A stretch of 56,984 nt of DNA from Armatimonadota bacterium (GTDB taxonomy: Bacteria > Armatimonadota > UBA5829 > DTLH01): the NCBI GenBank assembly GCA_029551395.1, contig JAKPFN010000055.1, positions 1-56,984 of the forward strand, in the 5' to 3' direction. Below the pieces are notes generated by a model. The model saw nothing but the letters and a program-made list of their open reading frames with translations. It was not told the origin of the DNA and did not search any database. A program made the translations under genes and the position numbers. Positions 17,498 to 25,694 of the stretch are shown here, piece after piece. The number at the start of each line of letters is the position of its first letter. Positions within the stretch are counted from its first letter, which is position 1.

Positions 17498-18178
17498 TCA
17501 GATAGATGGCATGGCTGGCTCCTCTTCAGGCGCTCCTATCTTGCGTTCGCCCATAAGGAACCTGACCGCCCGGCTGCAGACCTCATAGTCCAGCAGTCCA
17601 TTGATTATGACCTTATCACCTTCATCATTCTGCATCACAAGAGTAGGAGTTACATTGATGCATCGGTCTGCTGCTGCCATCGCATCACCTGCAACTTCCT
17701 GCTCCAGGTTTGGTGCGTTATCAGTCATATCTTCATGGAATTTGTTGACATCGAGACCAGCCTGACCTGCAATATCTTTCAAGACATCCAGGCTTGAGAT
17801 GTTGCGTTTTTCTACCAACACAGCATCCCTCAGCATGTGAAGGAACCTGTTACCTTTATCGAATCCCTGCCGGAACCCTGCTTTCATTGCACGGTTGGAA
17901 GGCCAACTGGAATGTGGGGGATCTTCATTCCAAATTTCTGTGTTTATCTTTGTTCCAGTTTTTTGAGAAACCTTGGACCAGTTATCGATTATTTGCTGCG
18001 GTGAATGATACTTTGCTCCCGGCTTTGGTTCTCCTGAGATGCTGTCTAAAGTCGGCAGTGAACGGAACCGGAAGTCTACTTTGTCTTTATACTCGCCGAT
18101 AAGCGCCTGTATAGTCGGCTCAGATGCATAACTCCATGCACACAGCGGATCGGTGAAATATTCTACGGTAACTTTCAT
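17498..18178 (-). CDS. DsbA/FrnE-family thioredoxin-fold protein with CxxS site
   Basis: The 226-residue protein has the thioredoxin fold with helical insertion of the DsbA family. The active-site region reads YFTDPLCAWSYASEP near residue 8, like FrnE and 2-hydroxychromene isomerase relatives (DPxCxWxY), but the second Cys is Ser (CAWS). The cis-Pro loop is INVTPTLVM near residue 180. It has no signal peptide, so it is cytoplasmic. A lone Cys suggests mono-thiol (glutathione-dependent or isomerase) chemistry rather than disulfide formation. GGAGTGAGG precedes the ATG. Confidence 0.8.
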   Translation of the reverse strand: MKVTVEYFTDPLCAWSYASEPTIQALIGEYKDKVDFRFRSLPTLDSISGEPKPGAKYHSPQQIIDNWSKVSQKTGTKINTEIWNEDPPHSSWPSNRAMKAGFRQGFDKGNRFLHMLRDAVLVEKRNISSLDVLKDIAGQAGLDVNKFHEDMTDNAPNLEQEVAGDAMAAADRCINVTPTLVMQNDEGDKVIINGLLDYEVCSRAVRFLMGERKIGAPEEEPAMPSI

Positions 18179-18272
18179 ACTGCCTCACTCCTTGGTCAAT
18201 AGCTGCGGATTTCTTACCCTGCGGAGATAATCGGAGAAACCAAGAGAGAATGACAACCTACACTCGGGACTA

Positions 18273-18402
18273 CACTCGGGCTAAATTTGCAATTTAGCCC
18301 GGAAATAATAACCAAGGGATTTACAATCCCGTTCTTGGCATTCAGATAATCATCCGGGATCATAGATCCATGTCCGGGAGGGATTGCAAATCCCTCCCGA
18401 GA
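18273..18402 (+). repeat. palindrome-rich dispersed element, copy 1
   Basis: About 130 bp built from three palindromes: an 11-bp-arm repeat CGGGCTAAATT with centre TGC (18277-18301), a shorter GGGATT with centre TAC (18316-18330), and CGGGAGGGATT with centre GCA (18375-18399). Each centre approximates ATTTGCAAAT. The element begins CACTCGGG and ends CCCGAG, giving short terminal inverted repeats. A homologous copy lies in opposite orientation at 53045-53185. The rest of this 350-base gap holds no gene. Confidence 0.8.
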
Positions 18403-18530
18403 GTAGTAGGGACATAAAAGGTCATTTCCCAAAATTGTGGGATGGTAGTGAACTTGTTTCAGGATCTCAAATTCGACATGACAGGAAGACGTCACCTATC
18501 ACTATATAAAGACTTGTTTTCCCGAAATAA

Positions 18531-18830
18531 CTAAGCACTGCCTGTTTCTTCATCCAGTTCATCTATGCTTGGGCCTTCGTAGCGTTGATCAGCAGGCAGG
18601 CAGACATTGGCAGCCTGATCTACTAGCTTTCTGTTTCGCCTGGTCCTTCCAATTCCTAAAAGCGCGACCAATGAGGTGATGACTGCCAGGACCACCATAT
18701 CGAAATGTCCTGCGAGCAATCCCCACACGGTTCCGAAGAGGTTGATGAACCAAATCCAACGAAAAATCCAAATATCGTAGTCGACTTCTTCTTTCAGTAA
18801 GTCGATTTGCGTATCGCACTTTCTTCTCAC
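18531..18830 (-). CDS. small two-helix membrane protein
   Basis: A 99-residue protein with a charged N-terminus, two closely spaced membrane helices (about 24-42 and 45-62) and an acidic hydrophilic tail. No family is recognised. The GTG start has only a weak upstream purine stretch, and an overlapping frame exists, so the start is uncertain. The Asp/Glu-rich N-terminus before a WIFRWIWFINLFG helix and the regular composition suggest a real gene. Confidence 0.5.
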   Translation of the reverse strand: MRRKCDTQIDLLKEEVDYDIWIFRWIWFINLFGTVWGLLAGHFDMVVLAVITSLVALLGIGRTRRNRKLVDQAANVCLPADQRYEGPSIDELDEETGSA

Positions 18831-18978
18831 GGCCCATTCCCACCTATAGTTGTCTATTACTTAAGTATTACCCCTATCCAATCATGATAGTGCCCCTGAT
18901 GGACTAATATTCCAAGGAACCTCTGCACTTGATGTATAAGGGTATAGTGGCTCTAAAACGTATCATCGGAGGTAAGAG

Positions 18979-21630
18979 TTGAAAGCCCTCATTCTTGCAC
19001 TGGTACTGCAATATGGAACCACCATCCCACCACAGCCGCCTGGCCATGACTGGATGAAGTATAAGTATTGGTCTTGTTATGATACATATATTGACTCATC
19101 ACAGCCGCAAACCAACTATGGAGCATCTGAAAAACTCGTTCTAGGTGATGGAAAAACAGTCCTAATACGTTTTTCAGACCTGTCTCGTGCTGCTGGACCG
19201 AATAAATCGGTATCTCAGGCAGAAATGGTCCTTCATCTGACAAAACCTGTCCAGGGTCAGCCGAATATAACTGTTTACAGGCTTAAGTCAAGCTGGGGAG
19301 AAGGCGCTGGTCCTGTAGATAAAACAACCTGGTGCGCAACCTGGAAAGCTCGCCGCACGGCAAGCGGAGGAGAACCTAGATTATGGAAAAAATCTGGCAC
19401 AGGTGATGAAGACAGGCAGCAATCGAATGCAAGAGCGGTCGTAAGCGCAGATGGGAAAACTATCACCATAACCGGACTTGAAGCCGACCTTCAAGATATG
19501 CTCGATCAGGAGTTTTCGAACTGGGGTTGGGTGATTACATCAGATAGTAAAGCGCCAATTGAGATAGCCAGTTCTCAAGCATCGGATCCTAAACTTCGAC
19601 CAGAACTGAGATTGAAGCTCCGGGAGAAGCCATCTGCTCCGACCGATTATGACCTGTCCGTTATCTATATCGAGCGCCAGCCTGAGTATCTTCGCTATAA
19701 TCCCGGCGATAATGCCTACACTCCTAAGAACTTCAAAGGTACCGATGTAACACTTATGGATAATCCGGGCTATGCAGACGAGCAGAAGTGGCCTAATGAT
19801 GGTGAAAAGGTCATGTTCGTAGCCCATGTCAAGAACCAGGGAACCAAACCTGTAACCGGCTTTACATACGAATGGTGGATCAATGACGAACTGCACGGCA
19901 GAGGTGCAACTGCTCAGACTTTGTCTCCAGGCGAGGAAACGACTTTCAGCATTCTCTGGAATTGGCAGGCAGAACACAGCGACCATAGAGATCAGACCAT
20001 TACATTCCGCGTAGAGCCTGCACAGAGCATCATCGAGACTACCAGAAACAATAATGTGCTGACGGACTATATCGAAGCACTTCAGATGGGGTTCTGGGTC
20101 GAAAAATCATTCTATGAGGAGTTCAAGAAAAAGCAGATCGGCCCGGGGAGCTTCTCATTTGAGGACTGGATACAGTGGCAGATCAATATCTGGAACGAAG
20201 TGTATATGGACCGCTCCCGGTACCCTGTATTGGCCCCAGACGGCTCACTCGAGCGGATCAGAGCACAAAAGATAACCGTTGTTGAGGATGGAGTTCTGGA
20301 AGGCGGTGTCCACGTGCCGGGCAATAAGACTAACTTCTACACTGACGGCGAGTGGGGTTTTGAGTGGAACGATAAGGACCCGCAGGACTCGATCAACTAC
20401 ATCGAAATCTGCAGGGCTGGAGCTGAGCGAGCATTTCTGCATGAATCCAGCCATCAGATGGGGTTGAATGATGTCTACGTGCAGAATATAGATGCCTCGC
20501 TGCCCGATGGAGAGCGCGGCAAGGTGCGACTGAAGGCCGGAACGGATAATGTCATTACACGAGGGTTTATTGATCCTTACGGCGGACTGATGGGTGGCGG
20601 CGATACGCGGCCTCATAAGTATGAACGCCGTAAAGACGGACAGATTGGTGTAGTGAACCTAGAGCCATCACTCGATGCAGAGCCGTATGACCTCTACGCA
20701 AGCATCGATATAGGCGCTTTCAACACTGCACTCGGCAAGCGGCGAGGGTTTTTCGGCGAATATATGTATGACCTGCCGGAGAAGATTGTCCTCAGGTTCG
20801 TAGATGCTGCAGGTAATCCTATACCGGATGCTGATATTCGGATTTTTCAGGAGCGGGGAGGCAGTTTTCCCAATGATCCTCCTACTTTCACTGGAAAGAC
20901 TGATAAAAACGGGCTATTCCCGCTGCCAGACCAGCCGACACTCGAAGACAAACCGTTTACCACGCTGACCGGCCACACTTTGAGGCCCAATCCTTGGGGA
21001 AGGATTTGCGTAGTTGGTGGAAACGGAGTCTTTATGATCGAATGCAGCGCTTATGGTCAGAAAGAGTGGCAGTTTGCGAAGATTCATGAGTTCAATGTTG
21101 CCAGATGGCTCGGAAATGAGGGGCTGTTTTCCTACGATGTGAAGATGAATATCGCTCCAGCCCGGATTGCTGAATCTAATCTGGCCTTGGGCAAGGCAGC
21201 AACAGACTCAAGAGGGCCAGCCGAAAGCGAGAATGCATCCAAAGTCTGCGATGGCGATCTTTCTACCCGATGGTTCAGCGGCAACAAGGCCGGAGACTGG
21301 ATTCAAATCGACCTTGGCAGGGAAATCGATGTTGCGGAGATCAGAATGATCCAAAACGGGCGAGCAGGAGACTTCTGGCAGCAGTTTAGAATAGACACAG
21401 CGTTGAGTCCTGATGAGTTCGAAAAGCTGCCACCGTTTGACAGAGCTTTCGCTGTGGAACCTTCATGGGGATGGACTGTCGGCCATAAACGGGATATAGA
21501 CCCGTCCAACTTCGAGATTCACACCGTTTATTATCGGAATAAGCCTAAAAAAGCCCGCTATATCAGGATCACCAACCTGAAAGACTGGGGCGGAACGATG
21601 TCAGAGATAGAAGTCCGCGCCGCACTCTAA
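18979..21630 (+). CDS. modular secreted protein: DNRLRE-like, CARDB-like, HExxH and F5/8-type C domains
   Basis: This 883-residue protein starts at a TTG with GGAGGTAAGAG upstream and has a short hydrophobic leader. Domains in order: a DNRLRE/CBM96-like carbohydrate-binding domain (about 30-210, with YDTYIDSSQPQTNYG); a CARDB-like adhesion domain (about 265-365, VAHVKNQGTKPVTGF); a central region with FLHESSHQMGL near residue 488, an HExxH zinc motif; a carboxypeptidase-regulatory-like strand region (about 605-650); and a C-terminal discoidin/F5/8 type C domain (about 735-880, WIQIDLGREIDVAEIRM). It probably binds extracellular polysaccharide and may be a metallopeptidase. The combination was not recognised as a known enzyme. 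Confidence 0.75.
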   Translation: MKALILALVLQYGTTIPPQPPGHDWMKYKYWSCYDTYIDSSQPQTNYGASEKLVLGDGKTVLIRFSDLSRAAGPNKSVSQAEMVLHLTKPVQGQPNITVYRLKSSWGEGAGPVDKTTWCATWKARRTASGGEPRLWKKSGTGDEDRQQSNARAVVSADGKTITITGLEADLQDMLDQEFSNWGWVITSDSKAPIEIASSQASDPKLRPELRLKLREKPSAPTDYDLSVIYIERQPEYLRYNPGDNAYTPKNFKGTDVTLMDNPGYADEQKWPNDGEKVMFVAHVKNQGTKPVTGFTYEWWINDELHGRGATAQTLSPGEETTFSILWNWQAEHSDHRDQTITFRVEPAQSIIETTRNNNVLTDYIEALQMGFWVEKSFYEEFKKKQIGPGSFSFEDWIQWQINIWNEVYMDRSRYPVLAPDGSLERIRAQKITVVEDGVLEGGVHVPGNKTNFYTDGEWGFEWNDKDPQDSINYIEICRAGAERAFLHESSHQMGLNDVYVQNIDASLPDGERGKVRLKAGTDNVITRGFIDPYGGLMGGGDTRPHKYERRKDGQIGVVNLEPSLDAEPYDLYASIDIGAFNTALGKRRGFFGEYMYDLPEKIVLRFVDAAGNPIPDADIRIFQERGGSFPNDPPTFTGKTDKNGLFPLPDQPTLEDKPFTTLTGHTLRPNPWGRICVVGGNGVFMIECSAYGQKEWQFAKIHEFNVARWLGNEGLFSYDVKMNIAPARIAESNLALGKAATDSRGPAESENASKVCDGDLSTRWFSGNKAGDWIQIDLGREIDVAEIRMIQNGRAGDFWQQFRIDTALSPDEFEKLPPFDRAFAVEPSWGWTVGHKRDIDPSNFEIHTVYYRNKPKKARYIRITNLKDWGGTMSEIEVRAAL

Positions 21631-21654
21631 AGTAAGTGTAGAATTGAGATTAGA

Positions 21655-21716
21655 TGTGATGCTTGGTTTTTCTATGGATTTAACCCTACAGTAATAAACC
21701 CTAACCAAGCATCACA
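21655..21716. terminator. long inverted repeat after the secreted protein gene
   Basis: Perfect 14-bp arms (21655-21668 and 21703-21716, TGTGATGCTTGGTT and complement) enclose 34 bases that can extend the stem (GGTTT with AAACC). No T-run follows on the plus strand, so termination is tentative. The rest of this 400-base gap is AT-rich with no gene seen. Confidence 0.45.
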
Positions 21717-22039
21717 AATCTTGAATCAGTTTAACACAATGCAATTTGTAAGCCTGCTATGATCAGGTAGTAAAATGGATCTGAATCTTACAGGCAATGA
21801 TAACTGTATAAATCCTTATTTCTTGAGCCACACGTAGATTAAGTTCGTCCTCGAACTGTGATTTTTTCTCTTCAACCCGCTCACAAGTTATCTATGAGCT
21901 ATCAGCACCGTCAAATCTGGCAGAATTCAAGTAGCAAATTTATGTGAAAAACGGAGGTTATTTAGTATCGTCTGCATAAGGATACATCTGATGGAGTTTC
22001 AAACAAGCTCTGATGAACAATTTTAACTGGAGGTAAGTA

Positions 22040-23479
22040 ATGACCGCAGCCGGGTCAACCGTATCAATATCCCCAAATCCTAAATTTGAATTGTCCCCGT
22101 ATCTGTTTATGCAGTTTATGGAACCACTCGGCACAACTGACAGCTCAGTTGAAGCTGGCTGGGATTTCGTGAATAATCGCTGGAGAGAAGATCTCATTGA
22201 AGCAACCATCGAACTGGCGCCAACATTAATTCGCTGGGGAGGATGTCTTACATCTTACTACCGATGGAAAGAGGGTATTGGACCACGAACAAAAAGAAAG
22301 CCGATGGTCAACCTCTGTTGGGGCGGAGTCGAAACCAACCAGATAGGAACCCATGAGTTTCTCGATTTCTGCAAACGCGTTGGCGCTGATCCGCTGATTG
22401 GCGTGAACTTCGAGTCTGATGGACGCAAGCCTTGGGCGCGACCTGCCTGCGGAGGACTTCGCTCTGCAGGACCAAAAGAAGCAGCCGAATGGGTAGATTA
22501 CTGCAATAATCCATCAAATAAACTCAGGCAGGAAAACGGGCAAAAAGAGCCGTTTAATGTCAGGCTCTGGCAGATAGGAAATGAAACATCTTATGATCCC
22601 GATGGTTACAATGCAGATCAGACAGCCCGCCGAACACTTGCGTTTGCAAAAGCGATGCATGCAGTAGACCCAGACATCAAATTGATTGGCTGGGGAGACG
22701 GCAAAGGCTGGACGGCCAAGGTGATGGATGCAGCAGGCGACCATTTGGAGCACATTGCATTCCACTGCCACTATGGCGCGCCTGAATTTATCTCGCAGAA
22801 TGGACACCTGCAGGACCCGGCAAAGGCTTGGGAAATGCTGATGGATACAGTCCATAACGTCGAAGAGCAAGTCCAGAGGATGCGCGAAGAAACAAAGGAT
22901 TACCCGGTTACGGTTGCTATTACCGAAGGCCATTATACTCTGCGCGCACGCAACCGAGGAGATGTTCTATCTACCTGGGCTACCGGCGTTTCCTATGCAA
23001 GGATTATGCAGGCTTACGAGCGGAATGGAGACCTGATCAAGATTGCCACCCTTGCGGACTTCTGCGGAAACCGATGGCAGGTCAATGCATTGATGATCCC
23101 AACTCCGGTTGGTAAGACTTACCTGATGCCTGTTGCACGCATTATGCAGCTCTACAGGAAGCACATCGGCAAGAATTTCCTCGATGTAACCGAGTCTCCT
23201 GAGGGATTGGATGTAACTGCAAGCCGGACCGGTAATAAGATCTATCTGCATGTTGCCAATACAAGTATGTCTAAGTCTTGCACAGTAAAGTTGAACATAC
23301 CTGGACTGAAGATTACCTCTGGAAAAGTGTTCGAGATAGTTGAAGAACCGTTTAAAGCAATATCTGAGTATGAACCGGACCTGTTCACGAATAAAGAGCA
23401 TGATCTGCCTGCAGATAGCACCTGGACATTCCCGGCAGGATCAGTCGCTGCAGTCGAGCTGACTGTAAAGGAGGCGTAA
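22040..23479 (+). CDS. GH51-type alpha-L-arabinofuranosidase, cytoplasmic
   Basis: GH51 enzymes release terminal alpha-L-arabinofuranose from arabinan, arabinoxylan or arabino-oligosaccharides with retention of configuration. The 479-residue protein has the (beta/alpha)8 signature: TLIRWGGCLTSYY near residue 62, acid/base Glu in LWQIGNE (E182), a FHCHYGAPE strand end, and nucleophile Glu in VAITEGH (E296). A C-terminal beta-sandwich follows. No signal peptide is present, so it acts on imported oligosaccharides. The stop codon overlaps the next ATG (TAATG), so it is translationally coupled to an acetamidase/formamidase gene. GGAGGTAAGTA precedes the ATG. Confidence 0.88.
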   Translation: MTAAGSTVSISPNPKFELSPYLFMQFMEPLGTTDSSVEAGWDFVNNRWREDLIEATIELAPTLIRWGGCLTSYYRWKEGIGPRTKRKPMVNLCWGGVETNQIGTHEFLDFCKRVGADPLIGVNFESDGRKPWARPACGGLRSAGPKEAAEWVDYCNNPSNKLRQENGQKEPFNVRLWQIGNETSYDPDGYNADQTARRTLAFAKAMHAVDPDIKLIGWGDGKGWTAKVMDAAGDHLEHIAFHCHYGAPEFISQNGHLQDPAKAWEMLMDTVHNVEEQVQRMREETKDYPVTVAITEGHYTLRARNRGDVLSTWATGVSYARIMQAYERNGDLIKIATLADFCGNRWQVNALMIPTPVGKTYLMPVARIMQLYRKHIGKNFLDVTESPEGLDVTASRTGNKIYLHVANTSMSKSCTVKLNIPGLKITSGKVFEIVEEPFKAISEYEPDLFTNKEHDLPADSTWTFPAGSVAAVELTVKEA

Positions 23480-24360
23480 TGAAACGGCTGACCAGAGATA
23501 ATACGGTTCCCTGCGGGATGCGTTATAAAGTCTTTGAGCCGGTGATGAAAATCGATCCGGGAGAGACTATAATCGTTGAAACGATCAATCACATGACGCC
23601 AATTGTCAGAAGTGAAGCAGACCTGCACCCGCATCGCTCAGAAGGATACAGAGAACGGGAGGAAACCGGCCCGATATACGTCCACGGTGCAAAGCCTGGC
23701 GATTCCCTGGCGATAAAAATCGAGCAGATCGATATTGTAGGGCTGCCGCACACGCATGGATCAGGTCCGTTACAGGATGTATATCCGCAGAAACCTCTTG
23801 CCTATCCGGTAGTGGACGGCAGATGTCAAATGCCTGGTGGGCTTAGTGTTCCGCTGGCGCCAATGATTGGTGACATCTATACTACTCCCGGTCCCGATGG
23901 CCCTAAATTCTACGATCATGGCGGGAACATGGACTTTACTGAGGTGAAGCCTGGTAACATCCTTTACCTCCCAGTTCTGCGAGAAGGCGGACTGCTGGTT
24001 CTTGGAGATGTCCATGCGGCGCAAGGAGACGGCGAGATGTACGGAGAAGGTGCAGAAACCGCATCAGACGTTACGGTTACAATCGATGTAGACCGGAAGT
24101 ATCCGCTATCGCGTCCGATGATCGAAACAAAGGATTCATTCATCTGTATGGCTTGCCGGGAAACATACTTCGACAGCCTCAAGCTTGTTATTGAAGATGC
24201 CATGAAGCTTGCCTCTGCAATCTACGGAATCAGCAAAGAAGATGCTTATATCTTCTGCACGATGGTAGGATCCTTGAGGGTAGCAGGATGCATTTCCAAT
24301 AAAAGAGCGACTGAACAGAATATTCTGCTTGGATTGAGTATCCCAAAAGGCTGTAAATAA
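23479..24360 (+). CDS. acetamidase/formamidase family protein
   Basis: The 293-residue protein belongs to the FmdA/AmdA family, which hydrolyses short amides to ammonia and the acid. Family features are NPxTGPIYVHGAKPGDSLAI-like sequence (about 55-72), HGGNMDFTEVKPGNILYLPV (about 145-165) and LLVLGDVHAAQGDGE (about 174-188), with the metal-binding His residues. It lacks the N-terminal extension of some fungal members. Its start overlaps the GH51 stop by one base, suggesting equal expression. Why an amidase is coupled to an arabinofuranosidase is unclear; a role in trimming an amide-bearing glycoconjugate is only a guess. Confidence 0.88.
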   Translation: MKRLTRDNTVPCGMRYKVFEPVMKIDPGETIIVETINHMTPIVRSEADLHPHRSEGYREREETGPIYVHGAKPGDSLAIKIEQIDIVGLPHTHGSGPLQDVYPQKPLAYPVVDGRCQMPGGLSVPLAPMIGDIYTTPGPDGPKFYDHGGNMDFTEVKPGNILYLPVLREGGLLVLGDVHAAQGDGEMYGEGAETASDVTVTIDVDRKYPLSRPMIETKDSFICMACRETYFDSLKLVIEDAMKLASAIYGISKEDAYIFCTMVGSLRVAGCISNKRATEQNILLGLSIPKGCK

Positions 24361-24366
24361 GCAGTA

Positions 24367-24401
24367 ACAGGGCTTGTAGATCAGCTTTCTGCAAGCCCTG
24401 T
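24367..24401 (+). terminator. hairpin after the acetamidase gene
   Basis: A perfect 10-bp stem (24367-24376 with 24392-24401, ACAGGGCTTG and complement) follows the stop codon by six bases. It lacks a clear T-run. Confidence 0.55.
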
Positions 24402-24463
24402 ATAACCTCCACTTGTCCCCGACTACAGTATCAATCCAGACCATTTTGTAAAGGTAAAAAAGT

Positions 24464-24937
24464 ATGATTAAAATTCGCAGAGCAGAGCTAAAAGATGCTC
24501 CTGCCATCCTGAATATCTTTGTTTCGTCTATTCGCGAGCTTGCAAAAGGTTATTATTCAGATGACCAAATTGCCGTGTGGGCAGGCAGGCTGACACTTGA
24601 GAAGATCCACCAAGCTATAACCGTTGATGAAACATGCATCGCTGAAATAAACGGAACACCGGCAGGTTACGGACAATTGGATATATCTACAGGCATAATA
24701 GAGGCTGTCTTTGTATTGCCGGAGTTTAAAAGGCAAGGTGTAGGCTCGGCCATACTAAAGCATATTGAAGAAGTTGCTCGGGCAAACGGGATAAACACAC
24801 TCAGGCTCAGGTCTTCATTGAATGCCTTCGAATTCTACAAACACTTAGGATATGAAGAGACAGAGCGGATTGTTCATTGTGCCGATGGCATAGAATTCGA
24901 CTGCATAAATATGAAGAAGGATATCAGGCACGAGTGA
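24464..24937 (+). CDS. GNAT family N-acetyltransferase
   Basis: A 157-residue GNAT-fold acetyl-CoA-dependent transferase. It starts with the usual IKIRRAELKDAPAIL strand-helix, and has the acetyl-CoA pyrophosphate loop VLPEFKRQGVGSAIL (about 86-100, the R/Q-x-x-G-x-G/A motif) and a C-terminal LRLRSSLNAFEFYKHLGY segment typical of small GNATs acting on amines. The acceptor is unknown. The ATG has AAAGG upstream. It lies alone between a hairpin and the convergent ABC-exporter operon. Confidence 0.88.
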   Translation: MIKIRRAELKDAPAILNIFVSSIRELAKGYYSDDQIAVWAGRLTLEKIHQAITVDETCIAEINGTPAGYGQLDISTGIIEAVFVLPEFKRQGVGSAILKHIEEVARANGINTLRLRSSLNAFEFYKHLGYEETERIVHCADGIEFDCINMKKDIRHE

Positions 24938-24959
24938 TTCTGGGGAAATCTGAACCAGC

Positions 24960-25694
24960 TCAAGATATCATTTGCACTCTAACCGGTTTTCTTTCTCCTT
25001 TACAGGTATCATCGACTACCTGACCATCTACCAGATGAAGCGTACATTCTGCCTGCTGTGCCAGCCGTTCATCATGAGTTACCAGCACAAAAGCAGTTCC
25101 CACTTCCGCATTCAGGTCCAGCATTACCTGAAAAACTGCCTGACCTGTCTTTGTATCGAGATTACCGGTCGGTTCATCAGCTAAAATCAGCTTTGGCTTA
25201 TTGGCAAGCGCCCGCACTATTGCCACACGTTGAGCTTGACCACCAGATAACTGGTTTGGCTTGTAGGTCAAACGTTCGCTCATCCCTACTCTATTGAGAA
25301 TGTACTTCACCCATTCTTCTTCAGCTTTAGTAGCAGCGCCGCGGCGAATGGTAATCGGCATCAACACATTTTCCAGCACATTGAACTCTTCCAGCAGGTA
25401 ATGAGATTGAAATATAAAACCGATTGTCTCGCCACGAAGCACAGCAAGCTCGGAATCGTCCAGGCTGGATATATCCTGGCCGTTTACCAGCACTAAACCG
25501 GATGTCGGTCTATCCAGCGCTCCGATAATATTCAGAAGAGTCGTCTTCCCTGAGCCTGATGGCCCGACAATCGATAGAAATTCCCCCGCATCGACCTGCA
25601 TATTGATTCCTTTCAATACAGGGGTCTCAACAGGTCCATTGCAGTAAGTCTTTTTGAGGTCTTTGGTGATTATGACAGGTATGGTGTCAGCCAC
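24960..25694 (-). CDS. ABC transporter ATP-binding protein, MacB/LolD type
   Basis: A 244-residue ATPase with Walker A GPSGSGKT (about 43-50), Q-loop in IGFIFQSHYLL, signature LSGGQ near residue 148, Walker B LILADEP and an H-loop His in LVTHD. It groups with the LolD/MacB exporters that energise FtsX-like permeases. It is the last gene of a three-gene run: adaptor, permease, ATPase, with an eight-base overlap with the permease stop. The set probably exports a lipid, peptide or antibiotic-like compound across the envelope. Confidence 0.93.
   Translation of the reverse strand: MADTIPVIITKDLKKTYCNGPVETPVLKGINMQVDAGEFLSIVGPSGSGKTTLLNIIGALDRPTSGLVLVNGQDISSLDDSELAVLRGETIGFIFQSHYLLEEFNVLENVLMPITIRRGAATKAEEEWVKYILNRVGMSERLTYKPNQLSGGQAQRVAIVRALANKPKLILADEPTGNLDTKTGQAVFQVMLDLNAEVGTAFVLVTHDERLAQQAECTLHLVDGQVVDDTCKGERKPVRVQMIS

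Noticed and set aside
18214-18495. 93-codon minus-strand frame
   Set aside because: It lies over the palindromic repeat element, so its codons reflect inverted repeats; no ribosome-binding site was seen.
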